Counted from the stretch's first letter, positions 40,486 through 48,726 are shown. The stretch is DNA of 64,000 bases from Brevibacillus brevis (GCF_900637055.1 NZ_LR134338.1:5229001-5293000); one strand, 5' to 3'. A program made the numbers and translations. Notes: generated from the letters alone by a model not told the origin.

Positions 40486-41286
40486 TTAAATCAAGACAAT
40501 CGTCAGGAGTGTATAGAGCGCCAGTGGAATGATTTTACGTCCGTTCCGGCATTTTTTGCGTCTTCTTCTCCCTTGAACTTTTGGCAAAACATATGGCGGT
40601 GGGGGTGGTGGTGGCGGCGGACAAAAAAATGGCGGATACGGCGGGAATGGTGGAAATGGCGATAGATTTTGCTCCCAAGGACTTACCTGCGGCTTCTGCT
40701 CGCTATACGGACTGACTTGGGGCGCGGGACGATTACTGCTGCTATATGGGCTGACTTGGGGTGCGGGACGGTTGCTGCTGCTATACGGGCTAACCCGTGC
40801 GTTGTTGGAACTGCCAAAAGGACTGATCTGATTGTATGGATTGTACTCATCGCCATAGGGACTTACCTGCGGATAGAATGGATTGTTGCCGCCATAAGGA
40901 CTGAGATCGCCATAGGGAGGATAGCCTGCATACGGATTGTAGCTCACATACTGGTAGTAATAATCAGGATATTGTCCCCATCCTCCATACGGTTGACGAC
41001 TAGCTACCTCCATCACTTGATAAGGGTTGTAGTCCTCATAGTCTTCATAACCATACTCCTGGAAATCTTCTTCCTCCGCATCCTCGTCTACAACTTCTAC
41101 GTATACGTTCTGATCATCATAATCGACAATGACGCCTTCAAACACTTGCCCGTCAATTGCTTCGATGCGCACTTTTTTCTCCACGTGCTCCTTGCAGATG
41201 TTGTGCACATTTTCTCGCATATCCTTTAACAGGCTGACAAATTGAATGTCAGCCTGATACAGGTTTTTTTGAGAATCAGACTGCAT
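40486..41286 (-). CDS. LSm-like domain protein with Tyr/Pro-rich low-complexity region
   Basis: The 266-residue protein has an N-terminal helix and a small beta-barrel of Sm/LSm type (KKVRIEAIDGQVFEGVIVDYDDQNVYVEVV, about 38-67), then an acidic EDY patch. It continues with a long Tyr/Pro/Gly/Asn/Ser-rich stretch (90-225) with SPY repeats, and a run of nine prolines. It ends with a basic RRRRKK cluster and a final hydrophobic helix. Such a composition fits a spore coat or envelope protein, or an RNA-binding protein that assembles through its disordered region. No known complete relative is recognised. Confidence 0.75.
   Translation of the reverse strand: MQSDSQKNLYQADIQFVSLLKDMRENVHNICKEHVEKKVRIEAIDGQVFEGVIVDYDDQNVYVEVVDEDAEEEDFQEYGYEDYEDYNPYQVMEVASRQPYGGWGQYPDYYYQYVSYNPYAGYPPYGDLSPYGGNNPFYPQVSPYGDEYNPYNQISPFGSSNNARVSPYSSSNRPAPQVSPYSSSNRPAPQVSPYSEQKPQVSPWEQNLSPFPPFPPYPPFFCPPPPPPPPPYVLPKVQGRRRRKKCRNGRKIIPLALYTLLTIVLI
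40712..40789 (-). repeat. two tandem 39-bp coding repeats
   Basis: Two adjacent 39-bp units (40712-40750 and 40751-40789) encode nearly identical SPYSSSNRPAPQV copies within the low-complexity protein. They differ at a handful of mostly synonymous positions. Confidence 0.85.
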
Positions 41287-41374
41287 GGAAACTCCTCCCC
41301 TTCTGGTGTTTCTTTATTACCATATACAAGTGCCCATGGGGAGGTTACCGGAATCTAGGCGAGACTAGCCCAAT

Positions 41375-42478
41375 TTACAGAAAGCGGGCAGGTAAAAATG
41401 GCAAAAGGCGCTCCGTCTCCCCTTTTTCCACAAAGTCCGCCATCGATTTAGCTGTGACGGGAGAAAGCAGGATACCATTGCGAAAATGTCCACCTGCAAT
41501 CGACAGTCCTTCCCAGCCAGGAACGGGGCCCAAGAGTGGCTTGCCATCTTGTGTCGCAGGTCGAAGTCCACCCCAAGCCTCCAGAAAGGTAGCAGAGTGT
41601 AGCGCAGGAACATACGGCATGGTCCCTTGCAGGATACTGGCTAACCCCGCCATTGTGACGTCCCGTTGGAAGCCACTCTCATCCTCAGTCGCACCAATGA
41701 CAATTTTTCCATCCTTTTTCGGAGTGATGTAGCCTGTCGTTCCAAAAATCACCGTTCGCAACGGAATGCCCACGGACGAGACGGCCGCAATCTGTCCACG
41801 TACAGGGCGAATCGGCACGGAAACACCAAGCATCTCCAGCATCATTCCAACCCACGCTCCCGAGGAAATCACCGTCTGTGCGGCACGCAGTGACCCTGTA
41901 GAAGTCTCGATTCCGATCACTTTTCCGCCTTTGACCGCAATGCCGCTCACCACACAGCCAGATAACAGCTTTACTCCTTGCAATTGGCAAGCCGTAGCCA
42001 AGGCGCGAAGAAGCATTCGATTGTTGATGTGTCCTTCGTACGGCGAATAGATGGCCGCTTGCACTTGATCGGTCAGAAGCGGCTCTACCTCTTTCACTTG
42101 CGCTGTATTCGAGAGCCATTGCACAGCATGTCCCGCTTCTTTTTGCCAACGGTACTTGTCTGTGAGCTGTTGGACTTCTTCCTCATGTAACGCGACGGTC
42201 AGCAACCCATCCAGGCTTAGCTGTACATCTCCACCAGTCAATTCCTCCAGCTCAGCTGCCCATTCCGGGTATAGGGCTAGTGACTCCATGCCCAAATCGA
42301 GCATGGGTCCAGGTGCCGTGAATTCCTTCAAAGGAGCAAGCATTCCGGCCGCAGCGGAAGACGCCTGCCCTCCCCATTCGCCCTGCTCGACCAAGGTAAC
42401 GCTCACCCCGCGCCGTGACAGCTCATATGCCAAGCTCAATCCGATGATTCCTCCACCCACTACCAGACAATCACTCAT
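41375..42478 (-). CDS. thiO: glycine oxidase ThiO
   Basis: The 367-residue FAD-dependent amine oxidase begins CLVVGGGIIGLSLAYELSRRGVSVTLVE (Rossmann GxGxxG). It has the ThiO-type GGQASSAAAGMLAP and the C-terminal AWGGLRPATQDGKPLLGPVPGWEGLSIAGGHFRNGILLSP. It converts glycine to iminoglycine (dehydroglycine) for thiamin thiazole synthesis. ATG 42478 follows GAGGAG. The TPP riboswitch at 43125-43210 reads toward it but is separated by about 650 nt holding two structured repeats. No other thi genes are next to it. Confidence 0.9.
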   Translation of the reverse strand: MSDCLVVGGGIIGLSLAYELSRRGVSVTLVEQGEWGGQASSAAAGMLAPLKEFTAPGPMLDLGMESLALYPEWAAELEELTGGDVQLSLDGLLTVALHEEEVQQLTDKYRWQKEAGHAVQWLSNTAQVKEVEPLLTDQVQAAIYSPYEGHINNRMLLRALATACQLQGVKLLSGCVVSGIAVKGGKVIGIETSTGSLRAAQTVISSGAWVGMMLEMLGVSVPIRPVRGQIAAVSSVGIPLRTVIFGTTGYITPKKDGKIVIGATEDESGFQRDVTMAGLASILQGTMPYVPALHSATFLEAWGGLRPATQDGKPLLGPVPGWEGLSIAGGHFRNGILLSPVTAKSMADFVEKGETERLLPFLPARFL

Positions 42479-42529
42479 CTTTTTTCTCTCCTCACCATGT
42501 TGACTAAAAAGGTCTTGTACGTTGCTGTT

Positions 42530-42747
42530 GTGGCGTGGAGGAAACAGGAGAAAACGCTCAGCTTCTAGGGTCACCCCCTGAGGGATTGACTGCACGACTC
42601 CATGCAAAAAGCGAAACCGCGTCCAAAGTGGTATCTTCAAGGATGTGTTTCAGAGGTGGACGCTTAAAGTCGTGTTTCGCTTTTTGCATTCCGTCTCGGT
42701 CGGTGTCCCTAAGATCTTCGCTTATTTCTCCTGTTTCCTCTACGAGC
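42530..42747 (-). repeat. structured intergenic repeat family, copy C (inverted)
   Basis: The outer helix pairs 42534-42553 with 42725-42744 (20 bp, one G-U). Helix 2 pairs 42602-42617 with 42674-42689 (16 bp, perfect). Helix 3 pairs GCGTCCA (42619-42625) with TGGACGC (42657-42663). On the minus strand it keeps the family features: AAGCG after the outer helix, a bulge between helices 2 and 3, a loop ending ATACCACTTTGG, and GGAGTCGTGCAGTCAATCC after helix 2. Helix sequences differ entirely from copies A and B. It lies in the leader of thiO. Confidence 0.65.
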
Positions 42748-42800
42748 TTTTCGTGTTATCCGATTCCTAAAGATTTTTAATTAATGAAGAACGCAATCAG

Positions 42801-43018
42801 TTACGCCAGAGAAGAATATTTCCAGACGTAGCGACTTGTGGAGTCCTACCGAACGGAGAAGGGATTCGCGGGCAACAGAAACGCAACGTGCCCATGCTAC
42901 GAAGCGGCTACCACTTTTGCGTTTCCCCGCGAATCCCTTCGGAGCGGGCAGTCCCCGCCCCCAGCAGGACGGAGCCTGGAGCCTAGACTGGAAATATTCT
43001 TCTCTCCACTACAGCCAC
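42801..43018 (+). repeat. structured intergenic repeat family, copy B
   Basis: The outer helix pairs 42808-42825 with 42988-43005 (18 bp, perfect). Helix 2 pairs GAAGGGATTCGCGGG (42858-42872) with 42926-42940 (15 bp). Helix 3 pairs GAAACGCAA (42878-42886) with TTGCGTTTC (42917-42925). The conserved block GGAGCGGGCAGTCCCCGCC follows helix 2, then CTAGACTGGAAAT and CTACAGCCAC, all shared with copy A. It is oriented head-to-head with copy C. Confidence 0.75.
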
Positions 43019-43031
43019 ATGTCCACCTCAT

Positions 43032-43073
43032 AATAAAAAGCCCACCAATTCCAATAGCAGGAAAAGGTGGGCT
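43032..43073 (-). terminator. riboswitch-linked terminator upstream of thiO
   Basis: On the minus strand AGCCCACC pairs with GGTGGGCT across 19 nt and is followed by TTTTTATTATG. It lies about 50 nt downstream of the TPP aptamer, the expected place for an expression platform that terminates when TPP is bound. Confidence 0.85.
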
Positions 43074-43124
43074 ACATACGCATAGATAACAATAAGCCAA
43101 AAGCGCTGTCTGCCGGCAACCGTA

Positions 43125-43210
43125 TCCCTGCGCCGGCATGATCCGGATCAGGTGCAATGGGTCGATGATCGATTGCTTCCATCCTCTCAGCCCCGCATGA
43201 AGGACTCCCC
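43125..43210 (-). ncRNA. TPP riboswitch (THI element)
   Basis: The minus strand carries the diagnostic THI-box segments: GGGGAGTCC at the 5' end, GGGGCTGAGAGGATGG, then ACCTGATCCGGATCATGCCGG and CGCAGGGA. This is a complete thiamin-pyrophosphate aptamer. The following hairpin with T run (43032-43073) indicates control by transcription termination. The next gene in the same direction is thiO. Confidence 0.93.
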
Positions 43211-43285
43211 AAGTTGCTTGTTCATTATGATATTCCTTTGTAAGTATAGTCCTGTTTGCAACCATCTGACAAGCACGTCCGCTGG

Positions 43286-44875
43286 TTAATCCTCATCCTT
43301 CACATCGTAGCTCTCTGGAATCGGGTCATGACGTGCAGCATCCTCGAACTCCCGAAGCTTGCGAATTTCCTCCAGATGATGATTAAATTGCTCTTTGTTG
43401 ATGATGTACTCATTCCCGTCATGGACAGCACGGATGCGCCCCTGCTTGATTTTTTCCATAATAAACGTCTCGGGAAGCTCCAAATAGGCGGCTGTCTCCT
43501 TAACGGTCAAATACGTCTTATTCTCGCGCAATCTAGCCTCCAGTTCCGCTTTCTGCCGCTCGTAGCCCGGCTTACCCAGCAAGGCAAACATATTGGCTTT
43601 GTACGCCTCCACCCCTGGCTGATCAAACGGATTGACGCCCAGCAAATAGCCGCTAATTCCGCATGCCTTTTCAAAAAAGTAAATCAGTCCGCCGAGATAG
43701 TAAGCTGTCGCCTCCGGTATTTCCACAAGCAGATTCGGTACGCCGCCGTCCACATGGGCCAGCACCGTTCCCTCGAAAGCCTTTTTATTGACATACCCCA
43801 TTCGTTTTCCGGTCAAAAAATTCAATCCGTCGACGTCAGCGGGGTCCTCCTGAACAGTCAAATCCACAGCGGGCTTCGTCACAGACACAACGGTCTCAAA
43901 CAAATGCCTCATACCGTCCTGTATGTATTGGCCCAACGAATGCAAGTCTGTTGAAAACTCGGCAGAAGCCGGAAAAATTCCTTTGCCATCCTTGCCCTCC
44001 GATTCCCCGAAGAGCTGCTTCCACCACTCCGCAAAGTAGCGAAACTGCGGTTCATAGCTGACCAACAGCTCCACTGTCTTGCCTTTTCGATAGAGTGCAT
44101 TGCGAATCGCCGCATACTGATAGCACGGATTATCACGCAAATCCATGACCATGTAACGTTCGCGTGCATCCCTAGCCCCTTGCATGAGTGCATCCATGTT
44201 CGCCCCGCTTACCGCGATCGGCAACAATCCTACCGCGGTCAGGACTGAATACCGCCCACCGATATCATCCGGAATGACAAAGCACTCATAGCCCTCGTCA
44301 TCCGCCAGCTTTTTCAGGGCGCCCCGCTGTTTATCGGTCGTAATGTAAATTCGTTTTTTGGCCTCTTCACGTCCGTATTTCTTTTCCAGCCATTCCCGAA
44401 AAAGTCGAAACGCGATAGCTGGCTCTGTCGTCGTGCCCGATTTTGAGATGACGTTGACGGACACATTTTTTCCTTCTAATACGTCCATCAGATGAGAGAT
44501 ATAAATCGGACTAATATTGTTGCCCACAAAATAAATCTCTGGAAAACGCCGCTTGGACTTCGGCAGCAAATTGTAGAAGCTGTGGCCCAAAATGTCAAGC
44601 ACCGCTTTTGCCCCTAGATACGAGCCTCCGATGCCAATCACCAGAAGCACATCCGAATTCGATTGAATCCGTGCTGACGCTTGGCGAATTCGCTCATACT
44701 CATCCCGGTCGTATTGTTCCGGCCAATCGACCCACCCAAGATAATCCTTGCCTGGTCCAGTCCTTGAATGAAGCATTTGATGCGCAATTTCGATCGCTGG
44801 AGAAAGCTGCTCCCACTCATGCTGTTTGACAAAGGCTCGAGCGTTGGCGTAATCAAAACGAATCGTTTTGTTCAT
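43286..44875 (-). CDS. pgi: glucose-6-phosphate isomerase with extra C-terminal DNA-binding-like domain
   Basis: The 529-residue protein has the phosphoglucose isomerase core (1 to about 445): GIGGSYLGAKAVLDILGHSF, VGNNISPIYISHLMD, SKSGTTTEPAIAFRLFR, DDIGGRYSVLTAVGLLP and GVNPFDQPGVEAYKANMFALLG. After the usual end come about 77 residues. KTYLTVKETAAYLELPETFIMEKIKQGRIRAVHDGNEYIINKEQFNHHLEEI has the helix-turn-helix plus wing pattern of excisionase/MerR-like HTH_17 domains. The core enzyme links glycolysis and gluconeogenesis. The tail is unusual for the family, whose Bacillus members have about 450 residues, and may bind DNA or another macromolecule. Confidence 0.9.
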   Translation of the reverse strand: MNKTIRFDYANARAFVKQHEWEQLSPAIEIAHQMLHSRTGPGKDYLGWVDWPEQYDRDEYERIRQASARIQSNSDVLLVIGIGGSYLGAKAVLDILGHSFYNLLPKSKRRFPEIYFVGNNISPIYISHLMDVLEGKNVSVNVISKSGTTTEPAIAFRLFREWLEKKYGREEAKKRIYITTDKQRGALKKLADDEGYECFVIPDDIGGRYSVLTAVGLLPIAVSGANMDALMQGARDARERYMVMDLRDNPCYQYAAIRNALYRKGKTVELLVSYEPQFRYFAEWWKQLFGESEGKDGKGIFPASAEFSTDLHSLGQYIQDGMRHLFETVVSVTKPAVDLTVQEDPADVDGLNFLTGKRMGYVNKKAFEGTVLAHVDGGVPNLLVEIPEATAYYLGGLIYFFEKACGISGYLLGVNPFDQPGVEAYKANMFALLGKPGYERQKAELEARLRENKTYLTVKETAAYLELPETFIMEKIKQGRIRAVHDGNEYIINKEQFNHHLEEIRKLREFEDAARHDPIPESYDVKDED

Positions 44876-45085
44876 AGCTCCCCTCCGAGGAACGTCATCT
44901 CATCTCTTTCTATGATATCACGGCAATTGGCGGCAAAGAACTTTCCGACAAAACGTATCAAAATGCACTTAATTATGTCCAAAATGTGAACACTCGGCAT
45001 TTCATGTTACCTTTTTCCAGTACTACCGTAAAAACCTTTCGAGCAATGAAATAATATGGTTCTTACCAAAGCAAGGAGAATGAAC

Positions 45086-46363
45086 ATGAAAAAACGATGG
45101 TGGATCATCGGTTCCGTCGTAGTCCTCCTGGGCATCGGGGGCGTTGCGTTTTCTATGATGGGATCGCAACAAGCTATGGGAATGCCTGTCAACATCGGCG
45201 CACCAACGAAATCAGCTTTGGAAAGCAAGGTTTTGACATCAGGGCTCGTCACCGTAGAAGACAAGCTCAAACAGTACGCCAACGTCACAGGAACCTTACG
45301 CGAGTTTGTCGTCAAGGAAGGCGACAAGGTGAAAAAGGGACAAGTGATTGCGAAAATCGACACGTCCGATGTCGATAGCCGAATCCTCGAGCTGGAAGCG
45401 CAAATGGAATTGGCCAAAGCCAACCTCGCCAAGGCACAAATCGGCAACGAGCCCGAAGAAGTCGCACAAGACCAAGAACGTGTCTCCCAAGCCCAGCGTG
45501 AATACGATGCGGCAAAGCGAGAATATGATCGAATGAATCAATTATTCACTTCTGGCGCTTCTACTCAGCAAGAACTGGACAAGTTGAAATCACAAATGGA
45601 TAGCGCTCTATCTACGCTAAATGTCGCCAAGCAACAGCTCGCTCTCAAGCAAAAGGGGCCACGCAAGGAAGACATTGCTGCTCAGCAAGCCCAAATCAAC
45701 AAGCTGAATGTAGAAAAAGCACAGCTGAATAAAGAACGTGTCCAAAGCGTCGTCGTAGCACCTATGGATGGAACCGTCATTGGCGTTGCAGCGGATAACG
45801 GTCAATACGTCAACAAGGGAACAGAAATTTTGACCCTTGCCAATCTGAACAATCTGTTGATTGAAGCAGATATCAACGAATCCGATGTCAACAAGCTCAA
45901 AATCGGTCAATCTGCCACGATTGAAGGCGTGACGCTCGGAAAGAAAAAGCTGAATGCGGAAGTAGCTCGCATCTCTCCAACCGCGACCACTACTGCCACC
46001 AAGTCGGGGCAAGGTGAAAAAACACGCGTCAAAGTCACCCTCAAGCCATCTGGAGATGTATCTGCTTTGAAGCCTGGCTTCCATGTGGACATCAACATCT
46101 CCGTCGAAAAAATCGATAATGCCATGCAAGTGCCCATCGAAGCTGTGCAGCAAGATGCTGACGGCAGTACCTTTGTCTGGGTATCTGCTAATGGTGTTGC
46201 GAAAAAGCAAAAGGTCGATACCGGTATGGAAAATGAGTTGTTCACTCACGTCAAGTCTGGACTTACCGGCGATGAGCAAGTGATTTTAGGCCCTGTCGAA
46301 TCCCTGACTGAAGGAGCACCTGTCATGCCGATGACTGGCGGCGGCGCACCAATGGGTATGTAA
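45086..46363 (+). CDS. yknX: membrane-fusion/adaptor protein of ABC exporter (YknX/MacA-like)
   Basis: The 425-residue protein is anchored by one N-terminal helix (RWWIIGSVVVLLGIGGVAF). It has a lipoyl-like half near VKEGDKVKKGQVIAKID, a long coiled coil (about 95-205) with SQAQREYDAAKREYDRMNQLF, the second lipoyl half VVAPMDGTVIGVAADNGQYV, and a beta-barrel. It links the YknYZ-type ABC transporter to the outside. ATG 45086 has AAGGAG 7 nt upstream. It is the first gene of a three-gene operon. Confidence 0.9.
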   Translation: MKKRWWIIGSVVVLLGIGGVAFSMMGSQQAMGMPVNIGAPTKSALESKVLTSGLVTVEDKLKQYANVTGTLREFVVKEGDKVKKGQVIAKIDTSDVDSRILELEAQMELAKANLAKAQIGNEPEEVAQDQERVSQAQREYDAAKREYDRMNQLFTSGASTQQELDKLKSQMDSALSTLNVAKQQLALKQKGPRKEDIAAQQAQINKLNVEKAQLNKERVQSVVVAPMDGTVIGVAADNGQYVNKGTEILTLANLNNLLIEADINESDVNKLKIGQSATIEGVTLGKKKLNAEVARISPTATTTATKSGQGEKTRVKVTLKPSGDVSALKPGFHVDINISVEKIDNAMQVPIEAVQQDADGSTFVWVSANGVAKKQKVDTGMENELFTHVKSGLTGDEQVILGPVESLTEGAPVMPMTGGGAPMGM

Positions 46364-46389
46364 CACGTAAAGAAGGAGGTCAGCCGACG

Positions 46390-47109
46390 ATGCTTCATGT
46401 AGAAGGCTTGACGAAAGCATACAAGACGGGTGATACCGTACTGCCCATCTTAAAAGGTGTCTCTCTGCTGGTGGAACAAGGCGAATTCGTTGCCATCATG
46501 GGGCCATCAGGATCAGGGAAATCGACGTTTATGAACATGCTGGGCTGTCTGGATCGTCCTGATTCGGGTTCGTACATGCTAGACGGCATTGAGGTCAGCA
46601 GCCTGAAGGATACGGAGCTAGCCGTCGTTCGCAACCAAAAGATCGGCTTTGTGTTCCAATCATTTAATCTACTCGCCCGCTCTACCTCCTTGCACAATGT
46701 AGAGCTGCCGATGATGTACGCGAATGTCAGCCGCTCAGAACGGCGCAAACGGGCTACAGAAGCACTCAAAAGAGTGGGATTGGCTGAGCGCATGGACCAT
46801 AAACCAACCCAGCTATCCGGTGGTCAAAAACAGCGTGTAGCAATTGCCAGAGCACTGGTCAATAAGCCTGCCATTCTGTTGGCAGATGAACCGACGGGAA
46901 ATCTGGACAGCCGCTCCGGGGTCGAAATCATGGCCATGTTTCAGGAGCTGCATGCGCAGGGCGTTACGATCATTCTCGTTACCCACGAATTAGACATCGC
47001 CCAGCACGCTGAGCGGATTGTGACTTTCAAGGATGGCGTGATCATTCGCGATGAAAAGGTTACGGAGCGAATATTCTCCAAGCCGTCTGACGAGGTGATT
47101 GTCACATGA
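46390..47109 (+). CDS. yknY: ABC transporter ATPase (YknY/MacB-like)
   Basis: The 239-residue ATPase has Walker A GPSGSGKST, the Q-loop in FVFQSFNLL, signature LSGGQKQRVAIARAL and Walker B ILLADEPTGNLD, the pattern of the LolD/MacB group. It powers the adjacent permease. It starts 26 nt after the adaptor gene, behind AAGGAGG, and its stop overlaps the permease start (ATGA). Confidence 0.95.
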   Translation: MLHVEGLTKAYKTGDTVLPILKGVSLLVEQGEFVAIMGPSGSGKSTFMNMLGCLDRPDSGSYMLDGIEVSSLKDTELAVVRNQKIGFVFQSFNLLARSTSLHNVELPMMYANVSRSERRKRATEALKRVGLAERMDHKPTQLSGGQKQRVAIARALVNKPAILLADEPTGNLDSRSGVEIMAMFQELHAQGVTIILVTHELDIAQHAERIVTFKDGVIIRDEKVTERIFSKPSDEVIVT

Positions 47110-48293
47110 ATTTTATGGAAAGCTTTAACACCGCCGTGGAGGGTATCTGGGCGAACAAAATGCGCTCGATCTTGACCATGCTCGGGATCATCATCGGGAT
47201 TACATCGGTCATTGTCGTTACGGCACTCGGTGAAGGCGGACAGAGAGCCATCAACGAAGAGATGGAAAAGTTCGGGCAAAACACGTTTAATGTCTTCATC
47301 AACTGGGAGACAAAAGAAGAGATAGCCTCAGAAGATATGACCGTGGAAGATACGGAGGTACTCGGCAGGATTAGTCCTGCCATCGAATACATCGTACCTT
47401 ACAACTCCAGTACGATTGATTTGAAGGGTCCGAAAAAAGAAGAGCGCGTCAACCTCACTGCCTCCACTGCTGATTATTTTTCGATGCAATCAACATTGAA
47501 AGTGGCAAAAGGGCGACTTTTCAACGAGATAGATGACAAAGAACAACGCGCTGTCATCGTTCTGGAGGAAGCTCTTGCTCAAAAGCTGTTCGGTCAAATG
47601 AGCCCGATTGGTCAGCGTGTTCGCTGGGGAAATCAATCTCTCGTCGTAATCGGGACGTACACGGAAGAGAAATTCAAGTTTGATATGGCAACCAGCTATG
47701 GAGCCATTATTCCCATCCGTTACGAAATGAGCCTGCAGGAAGAGCCTTCCGTCCAAATGATCATGGGTAAAGCAATCGACAAAGCCTCTGTCGACCCAGC
47801 CATGCAGCAGGTCAAACAGTACTTGAGCCGCAAGCATCAAAAGGAAGACCATTACAGAGTTCGCAGCATGCAAGAATCAATGGACCAGTTTAATCAAATG
47901 ACGGGCACCTTGACGCTAATCTTTAGTATCATCGCAGGTATCTCCCTCGTGGTTGGCGGTGTCGGCGTTATGAATATCATGCTCGTATCCGTAACAGAGC
48001 GCACGCGCGAAATCGGGATTCGCAAAGCATTAGGGGCACGACGACGAGATATCTTGATTCAGTTTTTGATTGAATCGGTCATCGTCTGCTTGATCGGTGG
48101 ATTGATCGGGGTGTTGTTCGGCCTTGGTATCGCTTCGATCATCGCCTATTTTGCACAGCTGCCGCCGCTTATGTCCTGGAACAGCGTATTTATCGCATTC
48201 GGCTTCTCCAGTGCCATCGGTATTTTCTTTGGCCTCTACCCGGCCAACAAGGCAGCCAAGCTCGATCCAATCGAAGCACTGCGTTACGAATAA
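47106..48293 (+). CDS. yknZ: MacB-type ABC permease (YknZ-like)
   Basis: The 395-residue permease has one N-terminal helix (ILTMLGIIIGITSVIVVTALG), a large MacB-type extracytoplasmic domain (about 45-270) and three C-terminal helices with VGGVGVMNIMLVSVTERTREIGIRKALGARRRDIL. In Bacillus subtilis YknWXYZ protects from the SdpC toxin; here a YknW equivalent is not adjacent. The likely role is export of, or protection against, an amphiphilic peptide or drug. Confidence 0.93.
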   Translation: MNFMESFNTAVEGIWANKMRSILTMLGIIIGITSVIVVTALGEGGQRAINEEMEKFGQNTFNVFINWETKEEIASEDMTVEDTEVLGRISPAIEYIVPYNSSTIDLKGPKKEERVNLTASTADYFSMQSTLKVAKGRLFNEIDDKEQRAVIVLEEALAQKLFGQMSPIGQRVRWGNQSLVVIGTYTEEKFKFDMATSYGAIIPIRYEMSLQEEPSVQMIMGKAIDKASVDPAMQQVKQYLSRKHQKEDHYRVRSMQESMDQFNQMTGTLTLIFSIIAGISLVVGGVGVMNIMLVSVTERTREIGIRKALGARRRDILIQFLIESVIVCLIGGLIGVLFGLGIASIIAYFAQLPPLMSWNSVFIAFGFSSAIGIFFGLYPANKAAKLDPIEALRYE

Positions 48294-48318
48294 GTGGGCG
48301 TAGCCTTTTTGAAAAAAC

Positions 48319-48355
48319 AAGCACCTGTAAGCTCTCTGGCTACAGGTGCTTGTTT
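48319..48355. terminator. bidirectional terminator after yknXYZ
   Basis: AAGCACCTGTA pairs with TACAGGTGCTT. T-rich sequence follows on the minus strand (GTTTTTTC) and weakly on the plus strand, between the exporter operon and a convergent small gene. Confidence 0.8.
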
Positions 48356-48530
48356 ATGTTGGCAACGTATCAGTTACCAGCTTCAAAACAAAAAAAAGCG
48401 CAATCCCGACGCTCGCGACTGTCCACCAGAGCGGCTTGCTGTCAGCCTTTTGGGCCTTGTAGATCCCGATTAACTTCCAGGTACCCACTGCCACGCACAA
48501 GAGGCTAAACAGGAGCAGGATTGTCCCCAT
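48354..48530 (-). CDS. 58-residue two-helix membrane protein
   Basis: ATG 48530 is preceded by a GGGAGGGAGG ribosome-binding region. The product starts MGTILLLFSLLCVAVGTW, has a polar loop (IYKAQKADSKPLW), a second helix (TVASVGIALFFVLKLV) and ends TDTLPT. No family is recognised. It is the last of a minus-strand cluster with the YqkE-like gene and the 48-residue basic protein. Confidence 0.65.
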   Translation of the reverse strand: MGTILLLFSLLCVAVGTWKLIGIYKAQKADSKPLWWTVASVGIALFFVLKLVTDTLPT

Positions 48531-48579
48531 GACCTCCCTCCCCTCACTCTTTAGCTATATGGGGAAGAGAAGGAAAAAA

Positions 48580-48726
48580 TCACTTCTTCGGGTCCTTTTT
48601 GCCCAATCGACCGAGGACCATCCGGCCCCGTTCCTTGATGGACTCGTCCTTGATATCTTGTTGACGCTTTTTCATCAAACCGTTTTTGGAAGTATCCGGT
48701 CGGTCCGTTTGCCGTCCATCTCGCAT
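48580..48726 (-). CDS. 48-residue basic protein coupled to YqkE-like gene
   Basis: The frame opens at ATG 48726, whose A is the last base of the YqkE stop codon (TAATG), so it is translated by coupling. The product is very basic and polar (MRDGRQTDRPDTSKNGLMKK, ending GRLGKKDPKK), without membrane segment. Composition and context suggest a small nucleic-acid-associated or spore protein; no family is recognised. Confidence 0.6.
   Translation of the reverse strand: MRDGRQTDRPDTSKNGLMKKRQQDIKDESIKERGRMVLGRLGKKDPKK

Noticed and set aside
40669..41229. 186-codon open frame on the plus strand
   Set aside because: It is antisense to the low-complexity LSm-like gene and is kept open by that gene's biased codons; it has no ribosome-binding site.
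41375..42640. Extended ThiO start at 42640
   Set aside because: The extra 54 codons run through the structured repeat copy C. ThiO homologues start at the Rossmann motif, which fits ATG 42478 with its own ribosome-binding site.
42530..43018. Group II intron or insertion sequence as explanation for the structured repeats
   Set aside because: No domain V-like hairpin, no ORF and no transposase fragment is present; each copy is only about 220 nt and symmetrical about nested helices.
45617..46279. 220-codon open frame on the minus strand inside yknX
   Set aside because: It is the mirror of a lysine- and glutamine-rich coding region, with no initiation signal. The plus-strand adaptor protein is clearly the real gene.
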